Below the pieces are notes generated by a model, which was not told where the DNA came from, did not search any database, and was given only the letters and a program-made list of their open reading frames with translations. DNA of 64,000 bases. Source: Marsupella aquatica. Lineage: Eukaryota > Marchantiophyta. Below are positions 34,717 to 46,200 of the stretch, one piece after another. The stretch is from assembly GCA_973895155.1 (NCBI GenBank), contig OZ316899.1, forward strand, positions 11,656,001 to 11,720,000, given 5' to 3'. Both the position numbers and the translations under genes were made by a program. Position 1 is the first letter of the stretch; each line of letters begins with the position of its first letter.

Positions 34717-37700
34717 TGTGATGCCTAGACAGGAATCACTCGGCCAGTTAAGTGGGTAAAGCAGGAATGCACCCTGGAAACACCTTAGTATAGGGACAAA
34801 ACAAGGAAAATATAAACAATTAGGGGCGACTATGGAACCCGGGCCGAGGCCGGAGGTAAGGACGTTGGGGGTGAAAACTCAATTAGGGTTAGGGCGCGCT
34901 AAGCGTCGGCGGCTAGGAAGGATCAACGGGAGGAAGGACCGGAAGAGGAGAGGGGTAAGGAGCACTTGCAGGAGATGGTGGCTCATTTGCGAGCACGAAC
35001 TAGGCAGACGACTACGAGAGGCCAACTACTGTCAGCTGCTTAGGCAAGCACTCGGAGAGAGAGTAGATACCAACGATCGACCTAAGGAGGGTATGAGCAA
35101 CGTCAATCAAGCGACACATTTCTGGGGATGCCTGTTCGAACAGGCAACTGAGTACATCAAGACTTACGAGGACGAGGAATCAGAAAGGGCAGCTCGAGAA
35201 CGACAGGAGCTCGCTCGATTGTGGGAGCTGCAGAAGACGGCTTTCTTAGGAGGCGAACTCATCAAGGACGAGTTCTTGTGGACTCCTACTTCCAATCAGC
35301 TCGACGATCTTCTATTTTGCGAAGACAGAATCATCGGCATTCGAGAGGCCATCAAGAACTGCAACGACATACACTGGGAATTGAAGGGTAGCACGGAAAG
35401 GTGGACCCAGGCAACGGTGCTAGGAGAAACCTCCACGGCAGCAGAGATGAAGAGGAAGGGAGCCATCAACGATGAAGCCACCCCGACAAAAAGAACGAGG
35501 TCGGCGGCACCAAAGAAGCCAGCCGACCAGCAGAGCAGGAGGCAGGGAGAAGCCGAAGAGGAGGAGGTCGATCCCATCAATGCCATTCCAACTAGGGATG
35601 ACACCTAGAAAGGCTGGGCGGCAACCCTACCGGTGGAGGTGCAACTACATTTTGCACGGGAGGAGGATGCATGCTTTACGGCCATGCAGACCACGAAGTA
35701 CCAAGGCTTCATGGCCGGATCCGGCTTAGAGGCCTTTGTAAGATTACCATGGCTGAAGCTGGAGGTACCGGATTCAGACCTATTAGAATTCGTGGGGTCA
35801 TGGGAACCCGAGACCAATTGCACGAGGATATATGGGAAGGATTTCTATCTTACTCCCAAGGTGATTGCCGAAGTGTTTGGCTTGCCGATAGGCAATAAGA
35901 CCAAAGTTGATACCAGGAAGACCTTGCCTGACAAGGAGTTCCGGTCGTTCCCCGGGCCATCAACAAAGAATGGCTTCTTCCGGAACACCTGCACCAACCC
36001 ACACATAGGAGAGATGATCGACTTCTTGCGGGTGACCATGCACTGTAACTTGCCGAGGGCAGAGATCGGCAAGGCACAGGTCTATCTGGCAGAGAGGCCA
36101 GACCCAAGCCGGGACTACAACGGGTACCTCCTCAACCAATTGAAGAAGATCTTAAAGGAGGAGCAGCAGGTAATCGGCATGGGGAGCGTGTCGCGACTTG
36201 GCTATCACATGCCGCTGTTGTGCCGGTATGCCAGAGGACAGACCTTTGCCCCAGTACTTCCCCTGCAGGTAAGGGCACCCGAGGAAGCTCCAGCACCGAG
36301 GCCGGTAGCAGAGAAGCCTCAACCACCTGTTAGCCCTACGATCGAGCAGGTGTTTAGGCCAAGGAAGGAAGACTTGCCGATGCAGCAACCTGGCATGCAG
36401 AATCTGCTGAAACTACTGGAGAAAGAAAAGAGATCGGCATCGGCAACGACAACGGCAACGGCAACAATGCAGGACACTACTCCAGAGGTAGGCCTACACC
36501 GGCTTACAAGGGAAAACCCTTTTACTGGAGACAAGGAGAGAATCAGGCCATAATCCAAGCCGGGTGTTCGAATGTACGTGGGAGTCTCAAGCTCTGAATC
36601 TGAGGCAAAATTGCCTGAAGCTCCTACCGACGAAGAGGAGAGGGAGAAGCCGGAAGTCCAAGAAGTAGAGGAGGCAGTGGAGGACTGCAGCCATGATAAC
36701 TCCGGCTATGGGTCGGACCATCACGTTCCAGGAGTAAGGACCTGTGGCCGGTTTATCCCCACACTTCCAAGGGTAGTACGAGGGGACCCCAACCAGCAAA
36801 GTAGCCCTGAGTCTCCCCCACCAGATGTTGCTCCCCCGAGCTTTGACGGCATAAAACAGACGGCGCAGGAATTTCAGGAGCGAATCAGGCAGGCAGAGGA
36901 GGCAGCCCTGGCTAGGGAAAAGGATTTGCCAGGAGGAGATTGGCCAGAGGACATCAAGCGGCTAGCCAAAAAAGGAAGCAAACCTCTAGCCACGATTGAA
37001 GAGATCCGCAAGACGGCTTGGGAGCAGAGGCCGCGGTGGATGATGCCGATGACTTCTACTTCCTCCACCTATGGTAAAGATAGAGCCATGGAGTACGGGG
37101 AGATGTGTGGAGAACTGGCGCTCAGCATCCTTGGGGAGGAGTTGGAGCAGGGACCCTTTTTCCAGAGGGAGATGTTGGAGAAGCGCCAATTAGAAGAAGC
37201 GGTGGCCTTGGAAAGAAGCAAGAAGGACGAGGTCATCCGTCGGCTTAGGGAAAGGGAAGCCGAAATCAAGGACCTGAGGGTGGCCAAGAAAGCCCAAGAT
37301 GAGCTGCGGATTAAGCGACATGAGCTAAATATCATGCAAGGCCAGTTGGATACCGCACAATCTGATAATCGGATGATCGAGAATCTACTAACGCGGACCC
37401 AAGGAGAGTTGGCCGATACGATCAAAGAGAGGGAGAAGTGGAAACGAGAGCTGAGGAATGCAGAGGAGGCCCACATAACAGCCAACAACCGGGCCATGGC
37501 GGAGACCCAAAGAAAGGAATGGGCGTTGAAGGAGGAGCTCCAGAAAATCCGCGGAGCCCTTGAGCAGAAGGAGGCCGAGTTAGGGAAATCCTATCAAGGG
37601 ATTATGGCGTTGTAGCAGGAGCTTGCGTCCCTGACGGCCAGCTTCAAGGCCGACCTACGGGAGAAGGACGAGATGCTCGATCAAACTTACGCCAAGATGA

Positions 37701-39404
37701 ACCAGATGGAGTCTGTCATCATTGCAGAGCTCGACAAGGAGCTAAGAGCAACCCGGGAGGAGAGGGCTACCACCAAGAGGGAATTGGAGGAAGCCAAAAA
37801 CGAGCTACAAGAGGCGCGCAAGGACCTGGATGAGACCCAGGAGGAGTTGGAGGAAATCACGAGGAAGATGGAGAACCTCTAGCGGCGGGCCGACAACCAA
37901 ACAGAGCGGCTGAAGAAACAAGCCGCAGTGTTTAAGTGCTTGTCTTCATCAGGCCCAACTCCAATTGGGGCAACCAAGTTACCAGGAGAGGTACTGGCCG
38001 AAGAACAAGCCGCGCCACCTGCACCAGTGCCGGAAGTAGGTGGGAAGGGGAAGGGACCAGCTGCCGAACCATAAAAGAAGAAGAAGCGGAAACCTTCAGG
38101 GTCAAGGAGTAATACGACTCCACAGGCCGTGGTGACCAAGGAGGTAGACCCAGCACCAACCTCTGGCATGAACACGGCAATAGATCCCGCTATCACCAAA
38201 GGTGGGGATGGTGCGGCCCAAGCCGAACTACTCAGTAATGAGGCCGGTATCCCAGATCCGCCTCTTGAGCAGGCCGGGGAGACCGTAGCCGAGGCTGAGG
38301 CCGTAGCCGAGAATGATTCCCGAGCCGATGCCGATGCCGATGCCGATGGTGGACCCAATCAGTCCGATGGAGAGTTGACTCAATCAAGGGCAGGTAATCT
38401 GTCAGAAAACGAACCTACGGCAGTGGCTGAGGAGGAAGCGTTGGGGGCGTCCATTGAGGATCCACCACCGGTGTCGTGACGGTGCAAGGGCGCCGTTCCT
38501 TTTAGGAAGGGCGGACGTGGAGGGAGGAGGTGTGAGTGGGCAGGGCGGGCGCTGATCTCCAAGTTTAGGATTAGGATCAGGACCAGAAGCGGCCCTGACA
38601 CTTAGCTTAGTGGGATTGCGGTTCCACTGGTAGGAGCAACACTTGTGCTCCTGCCTTGCTATACATAGGTAGATCCGGGCAAGTAGATTACTGTTAGGTA
38701 GATTAGGCTTACGCTGCAAAGAATTAGGCGGATCCACTACCAGGATAAGTACCTGGGCAGCGGGGAGCTCAGGGCCTCTTCTTTAGCAAGTTTTTAGTTT
38801 GCACCAGCCGGGCTGGGATCAAGTAGTAAGAGAAGCTCTCGGTTAGTCATACAGTGACCCTTGTGTATATTCATGTTTCCTCATGCCTAAGAGCCGAATA
38901 GAGTTGGCCTCACGGCTTAGTTCGCAGAGCTTGTGTATGAGATGTACTGTTTGTATGGCCAGTGCATGGTATGACTTAGTCAGAAGGAGTCATTTTGCTA
39001 TTTGTGTGTCGCATTAACTTGTGTGAAGAGTGCCCACATCAACTAATAGAGGAAGGAAAGTAAGCAGGGGAGTGAGAGTTGGATGTGTCGAGCTGAGAGA
39101 GGTCTTAGCGGCTTAACCAAGCCTATTGGGGATCATTCCGGCGGCGGAATCCAAACATACCTAACAAGACGGAGGGGAAGACAAGGGAAGGCCTAGATTA
39201 GGCCGGCTACGTATCTCATGACCCGATGAAGGATCTGTCCAGTATATGTGTGTAAAATGTTAATAGTAGTAGTAGAAGAAGGTTAGCAGCGTCCCATGCC
39301 GCTAAGCCGCGGAAACGGCCTCGCCAAGCGCGAAACCTGCGGGAATCGGCTTGAGCTGGGGGGTTTCTTGGGTTTAGGGAGCCATGGGACGCACCACACA
39401 TCCA
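34717..39404 (+). repeat. Family-B long LTR, copy 2, probably solo
   Basis: The left end is set by similarity to copy 1 (TGTGATGCCTAG, 34717) and cuts the LINE 5' UTR. The right end is less sure. A CA at 39404 followed by TAGCC compares with CAGCC before the left end, a 5-bp duplication with one mismatch. That would give 4.7 kb. The tail carries TTCCGGCGGCGGAA followed by a near copy of the next 15 bases of the family-A LTR tail (18778), and the ORF sits in the same place, so I infer an LTR of a related family. No gag-pol of this family is in the window. Confidence 0.6.
34832..38479 (+). pseudogene. LTR-borne ORF of family B, 1215-codon frame
   Basis: From ATG 34832 to TGA 38477 the frame never shifts; it is broken only by stops at 35606 (TAG, Trp in copy 1), 36551 (TAA), 37613 (TAG), 37880 (TAG) and 38072 (TAA). 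Parts: a basic N-terminus; a helical region ('ATHFWGCLFEQATEYIKTY'); a basic linker; and a globular block ('KYQGFMAGSGLEAFVRLPWL', 'LTPKVIAEVFGLPIGN'), whose end parallels 'LTEERLGMIFGLPEG' of the family-A ORF. Then come a low-complexity spacer, 'RTCGRFIPTLPRV', and about 230 residues of coiled coil (37140-37880). The tail has a Lys run and Ala-Asp-Ala repeats. Architecture and position match the family-A LTR ORF, so the two are probably homologous. The function is unknown. Confidence 0.7.
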
Positions 39405-39478
39405 TAGCCCGGACCTTCAAGAGCACCCCGTCCCCTCAGTTCTCTCAGTCCCTTCAGTTCAAATTCCAAAATCTGAAC

Positions 39479-39495
39479 CAAGTACTAAGGAGATT
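39479..39495. repeat. Right target-site duplication of the LINE, 17 bp
   Basis: CAAGTACTAAGGAGATT is identical to 27643-27659. To its right the sequence continues ('gattatttagttttac') much like the tandem array at 27500, as expected if the array was the insertion target. Confidence 0.7.
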
Positions 39496-40262
39496 GATTA
39501 TTTAGTTTTACAATGTGAAGCCAAAGGGGTTTTAACTATGTACATTTTTATTGGTTGGTTTTTTCAAGCTTGCAAACAATTAAAAAATACAAGCATTTTG
39601 ATATAAAACACTGATATTTCTTTGACAAACATCAAAATGGTTACTAAATGACATCTCCCTTTGTATTTTGGTTTTTTTACGTTCAATATTTATGGCATGG
39701 CGTCCAAAAAATTACGTTGCTTTTGCCACAAATAGGAATGTGCACGCTTGTTATTGTTAAAAGTATGATCATTCCTGTTTGTGGCTGGTTGTGATGATGT
39801 GGCGCAACCTCGTGACATGGAATTTGCAAGAGACCTCTCATGGGGTCCATAACTAGGTAGCCACAAGCTATGTGCAAGGGGGCACATAGTTTTGATACAA
39901 CATTAAAAATATTTTCAAAGACATGCTAAAGGGAGGCCTGAGTACGAAAGTGCACAAACCAAATTGAACAACCCGAAAATTTTACAAGTTGCCACGCAAC
40001 CTAGGCTCCGTCTAGACTAGGCGCCCTAACGCTTGTACTCCAGTGTCAGCTACCGAACACGGTTCTTTTCCCTCTTTTCCATGAAAGTCATCCTAGTACT
40101 ATTGGCCAACTTCACCACCCCATCGCGCTTCTCCTTCTTTCCCGTGAAAGACATGCTTGTGAGCTTCGGAAACAGATCAGAGAGTAACAACTTTGCATAG
40201 GAACTCGCGGTCCATAGCGAACCGCTGTGACACCGATTGCAGTTTTGCCTCTTCTCTTGCAG
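39496..40262. other. Upstream region of the RING gene; no gene seen
   Basis: A/T-rich to about 39950, then mixed. A pyrimidine-rich tract ending TTGCAG at 40255-40260 looks like a splice acceptor, so this stretch probably holds an intron in the 5' UTR of the following gene. I could not identify the first, non-coding exon. Confidence 0.4.
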
Positions 40263-40298
40263 GGCTAAGTGCAGAGTTGTTGGGGGGAATGTGCAGAT

Positions 40299-43200
40299 AT
40301 GGCAACATGCAATATGAAAGTGTCAACGAATGATTACCATTGTACGCAGGGTAGTTTCAATGCTGAAGGGATTGCACGCACCTCTAAAGTAGATCTTAAT
40401 CCAAATTGCGGGCACCTTCCCAGTTCTGAGCTTAAGCGAGCGGAATCTTGTAAACCCGAGCTGAAACCTGAATGGCTGCAATCGAAGGACGCGACTAAGC
40501 GGAAGCGGGTGCGTCTTCTGGCCTGCTCTTGCGTAGCGCATCTTGCCTGGCCATGTTCGATACGCCAATGTGTGTAATTTGCAGAGGTTGTGTCTCTGTA
40601 GAGTCGAATGCATTGTGTCGTCTTGGTGGGATTGTGTAGGATAGAACCATCATTTGGTCTATAATGTAATCCTCACGCGCTAGTGCAGGTGAATCGAACC
40701 GCGAAGTTAAAACAGTGCAAACTCGACGCACGACGTGAGCAGTGGCTCTCTCAGGGTGAGCTTTGTACTCTCGCTTTATCTTTGGGAGGTGTCATGATTG
40801 CCCTTAGGTCACTTAACGTGCAAAATAGGCTGAGCCTTAATTTGTCCACAATGTCCACGCGTAGCTCATTCCTCCAGTCATTCACGTTAGGAGAACCTTC
40901 ATGTGCGAAGGACCCCATCTCCGTTGCATCTCTGCCTTCGATGTCTTCTGTGATTTTAGACGATGTTATTTCGATGAGATCGGTTCTCAACTTTCTTTTG
41001 CCCTTGTAAGTTCGAGATACTGGGCGCTTCTAGAATCCAAATGATATGGCAAGGGGTGAGGTTGCCGCTGGTGGGTGATGGTTTTTTTAATCTGCACGCT
41101 CTCTTTGAATCGACTTAAAGCATATAGGTCATCCTCACAGTTGTAGGACAGATCGTTGGGCAATCTGATGGACCAGAACTTAAAGCATACTTCAAAGGTT
41201 CCGGAAAGGGGCCCCCTGGGTGGGCTGGGAGGGTGAGAGGGTGAGAAGTGTTGGGGGTGTAAAGGCTGTTTACGATAATGAGATTTTGCTACTGGCTGAA
41301 ATGAAAGGGATTGACTGGGTCGTGCACGTGCCGACCTTCTCCGCTAAGATTTAGAAAGAAAGTTTTTCCCAATAGGTTTGTAGGCTTTAGTAGAAGGACC
41401 CCATTGGAGTTGAGGTAGGGTCTTGAGGAGACTACCGTGTAGGGAGGTTCTTGGGTTCAAGTCACTGGTCGTAGATTGTATCTTTTCTTGAGCACCATTC
41501 TGTCCTTGCTGCTCCGGTGTGTGTTAGAGCTTTGGTGCAGGTGCCTGAGTAGACGTTAGGAATGGTGAGAGCCACAGCAGTCGCAGTCTCAGGTGTATGG
41601 TCGTTTGCTTCTCTGGGATACATGTGTGTACGAAGCGGGCAGGGGGTTTTGAGGACTCTCTGAGAGCCTGCGGGTCTTGTGTGTTGTCAGTACGAGGAGC
41701 GATGAGGACTCTAGAGAATTGAATACGATCCATCTCCGCACTTTGTACGTTGGTGATGTCATTGCAAGGAGCTCCATGTCAGACCTCATGGGAGTCGCAC
41801 ATCTTTCGATTTTGAAATTGAGAAGGTCAAGATAAATACTGGATGTCCTGGTTGCCTTCCAATGCGACGCTGAAGAAGCTTTTGCTGAATCTCCATCCGA
41901 AGTCAGGAACTCTGATGGAATGTCTACATTAAAGTACGTGTCCGTTCTTCTTCCTTTTTGCTTGATTCTGCAAGTAAATCTGGGACGAAATAATCTAATA
42001 GAAACACTCCATGGAGTGGTGGAGGGTTTGAATTTTTTGATATTCAGATTTTTCCCGTTTTGGTGCAGGGGAGGATGCGAGTGTGGGATGAAGGTGGGTG
42101 GGGAAGGAGGATCAGGGGGTCTGGGACATGAAGAGTTGATTGGTGGAATTCGATTGGATGTTGGAACTTTGCATGGTAAAGAAGAGATTCGTAGGCAAGT
42201 CTTGAGGTTTAAGGGAGAGGTTACCCGGGGGAATGATTGCAGCAGAAGAAACGGATAGAATAGAGAACCGAAGAGGAAAGAACAAGCTCTGCAAAAAGTC
42301 TTCCAGGGTGTTAACTGTGTATGTACCTAATATGTCTTAGTGCGCACTGGTGATTGCGGAGATCACTTTGTGACAAGGCATGTGGAGTGTGTAACCTGGA
42401 TTGCGATGACAGTGCACCACTTCATGATTTGGAGCAGAAAGGGTGCTATCATCGTAGGGTGAATCTAAGTTATGTGGGCTTAAAGTGGCAGTTCAAAATG
42501 GATGGGTACGCTATTTTGCTTGCATTTCACATTTGTCACATTCAGATGACCTGGGAATGCATGAGGGGGGTGGGGAAGGCATGGGAATCCATCGAACATC
42601 ATATAATACATTTGCTGACAGTAGCTTCCAATCCCTAGAAAAGCGCAGGATAATGTCAATTAGCTACTGGAGTTTGTCTATCAATACTTCAGAGCCTCCA
42701 AAGTCCAAGTAACATCAGTTCAGGAATCTACTTTCAATTTCTATACCGAGACCACTTTTACCGACATCCTCCAAACGCTGGCTGATGAAGGTACTGAACA
42801 AGGTTGGAGTGGAACAAGGTTGGAGTGGAAGGGTAATCCTTGGCCACACCCTGATCTATGTCAAGCATTTTGGGCCTCTCAATTCGCCAGACTACAGCTC
42901 CAAGTTTTCTGAAACAGAAGCTCAACAAAATGCCACTATTTGCTCTTTAGGCAGATTGTCAAAGTTTTGATAAGAGACCATCTCGCCAAACCGTTTCTCA
43001 TTCTCTTTTCGCAAGAAAGAGATGCAAATTATCGGCAAGTGTCTTCCTTGAACAATCTGGCGAGGATGAAGATATGAAAACACAAAGTGGTTATATCTGA
43101 AAACCACTTGACCTTCTAGAACCACTGTACGACGAGGGACAGAAACAGTTTGGAGAGAAGAATGAATCAAAGAATTTTATGTTAAGTTACAGATACCGAA

Positions 43201-46200
43201 TTCGGGTAGCGGGCAGAGTATATGAGAAGGCCAAAACGCTAGTAGGAACAGTAAGAAAACCTGCCAAATGAATAGACAAGCGAAAACCAATAGTTTAGAA
43301 GACTAGACACTGTGTCGATGGTTGCTCTAGCCTGCAATGGCAACACAGGTCTGGTCCAAGAGTGAAGTGAGAGGAAAGTTTCAACGGGCACCGAGTGAAT
43401 TGGCAGTGGAGAGGACTGTAGTGATGCAGTCTTCATGTGAGCAAGTAATGGTTAGTATTGCGCATATTACGTTGATGGCGTAAGCTGTCTTCGTGGAGAA
43501 TTGTGGGTCTCCCGCGTCTGTTTTTATCTATAAAGTATCTGCCAACCTCGATTGCAAGTTTTTAGAGCCTACGCAGAAGAGGAGTTTTTGACTTCTTCGC
43601 CACACTCTCACGTTGCCTGGACTGCGCGCTTTGGGACCTGTTTGGTCAAAATCTCTTCATCTGCTGTAGGTTGCACGCGACTTTCTGGATGCTATAGATC
43701 CGGAGCAGCACCACCTCTTGCAGGACACTAGCGCAGGTGTCATTGTTTGATGTTCACAGACATTTCCCAAAAAGGCACTTAGATTCTGCAGAGAAACAAC
43801 CTTCATCCTTAACGATCAGAGGTACCTCCAGTGCAACGTCATCTAGAGCTTCAACTGCATACCTACGTGCTTCTGTACCATTTCTGCTGGAATATGACTG
43901 CATATACATACATGATGCTCGTATGCCCGCGTCCTATTGTTCTTTGGTACGGTCCACGTGCACTTTCATGCCTTATTTCTTTCTTCATTTAATGCAGCCA
44001 GAAATTCTGCACAGTTCAGCAGTTGTGCTTGGGATGACAATGATATGTCATTTTCGAGAATGGCAATCGCAATGGAGAGACACCTAGGGCGCCTCGCATG
44101 GTCCTCAATCATACCTTAAGCTGGTCGATGAAAATCCTTACTCTACACAAGTATTGGGCAACCCTCTTCATGCCAATTGTCTAACTGGTAAACAGTAGAA
44201 CAGAGCGCTGACTCGGAGCACTGCTCTGCAAAGCCTGGAGTGGAATTATGTGATTCGTTGTGCTTTAGTTCTTTCAGAAACCTGCCTGCCGTAAGGCCCT
44301 TAGGCTATTTTTTTGAGCCCTTTTCTTAATCTGGTATTATGCTGAACCATTGCTCAGGGGGAATCTTACCGTAACGTTCGAGTATAGGAGAGGAGGCGAT
44401 CCAAACCTTTCTTGAGGTTGTGAAAGCTTTAAATAATGCTTGGTTGAGAATTGCAGCAATACGAGGAGCAGGGCAACCCCTTGCCGATTGTGGGCGATCC
44501 TATTTGGAAGCTTTGATGGCTCGGACCTGGTGCAGCATCAATAGACCGGAAGGAATATTGATAGTGGTGAAAATATGTTCATAGGACAGGCGGCCACGGA
44601 TCTGCTATAAGTATATTTTTGTGGACATTGCAGGTTGGTAGAGTGACGATGTTGACAGCTCTTCTGTAGATAGTTTCTTTTTGCTTTCCACCTAGATTCC
44701 CGAGCAATAGTGGTCTTTTTCAACGCCAAGTTCTTGAAGAACCGGGCCTATTAAGTGAAAAAAAACATCTAGCTTCTATTCCCTTGTCCTGGGCTGACAT
44801 CATCCTCTTCCCAGGCATGTCGCCACCAATCATCTGTCACCAATTAGAAAGTTGGGTTCTTGTGTCTATACAGTTTGCCCCAATGATCCGCCATCACCAT
44901 TCTGCTGAGAAGGAGAAACGAGTGAGGGCAAGGACAGGAGTCATCTTTGTAGACGATATTGGGCGGGGGTCGATGTAAAAACTATGAGTGCAGATGATGA
45001 GTGTAGAGGGGAGGTTAATGGTTCATGTGCGATGAGGAATCCCTGAGAAGGCATCTGACAAGAACTTGTCGAGCAAACTTGGGATCTAGAAGACAACCTT
45101 CACTTTTCCAAATTTCGACCGTTTACCCACTGCTCTAGCATCGGTAGTCCACGGGCCTGCTTTCGTTTAGATGCCCTCATGAAGGCACTATCTGTGAGAG
45201 TAGTATACAATGCAAACAATAATGTAAGTAGTTTGCGTTAAATCTTGGGTATCCACATTGAAGCTCATCTTTACAGGACTGTCTGACACAATTTGAACAT
45301 CGTCAATTGAATTCGTGTCAATTACTCTACCTGATCCAAGTTTAGTAAAGTCACTCATTAACCGATTTTGACTCAACCGGCTTAGAATGACTACATGGCT
45401 TGTTCTTCTTCGAACAGATAAAAATTGCAAATCGTAGTTCGGAACCAACTGTGTATACGTATAGTAATACCACCCACAAGCCTTTTTCGCAAGTGGCCAG
45501 TAGCGGACTTGAAGGGCAGTGCAATTTATGTGGTCCCAGCTCTAAGATTTTGAACGTTGGCATAATTTCCAGACCATTAGTACATGTTACCACTATTTCA
45601 CATGGTGCCTTGGTGTGATTCCCCGTTCTTTAGTGATTGCAGATTCCGCTCCCGGGGATCGCCATCTAATTGCTCGACTGCAGAAAGTATCTTCTGATCA
45701 AAAGGCTTTTCTACGACAGATTTCACTCCATCTTCTTGGTACAAAATTGCCGTATGAAATCAATTCCTATGACAACGATCCGTGACTACAGATTCAAGGT
45801 AATTGTCATAGCACGCAGGCCAGTGCGACCACTCTCACGGCAATCACGGATGGCGCTCTCCTTCAGCTATTTCAGTCTCCACTTGTGAATAATCCTCTTC
45901 TTGGCCTCACAAAACCTTTATCTTCCCAGCCAGCCCACAAAATGTGCGAAGGTGTTGGGAAGCACCAGTGTCTGTTTGATGGGTTTAAACCCTTCTATAG
46001 CAATTAAAAATGCATGGAGAATTTCTTGTCGAACAGAGATGCTACTGTTCTTCAGCCGTTTCACTGTCCACTCGTAGTAATACCCCTCTTGACTTTCCGT
46101 GGAAACTCTGTGTTCCCATTGAGCGCCAATTTCATCAGTTGAAACCCTTTTACTGCAAATAGAATCAATAGATGAACTTCATGTCCAAAAGCCGTGGGAC

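Larger units (their letters stand above)
27660..39478 (-). mobile_element. L1-type LINE (minus strand), interrupted by an LTR
   Basis: In transcription order on the minus strand: a short 5' UTR piece (about 39478-39405), an inserted family-B LTR (about 39404-34717), the rest of the 5' UTR (34716-34404), ORF1 (34403-31929), ORF2 (about 31905-27975), a 3' UTR and an A-rich tail ending at 27660. A 17-bp duplication flanks the whole. ORF1 with a DUF4283-like domain and zinc knuckle, together with an APE endonuclease, RT and zf-RVT domain in ORF2, is the layout of plant L1 LINEs. Both ORFs are broken. Confidence 0.8.
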
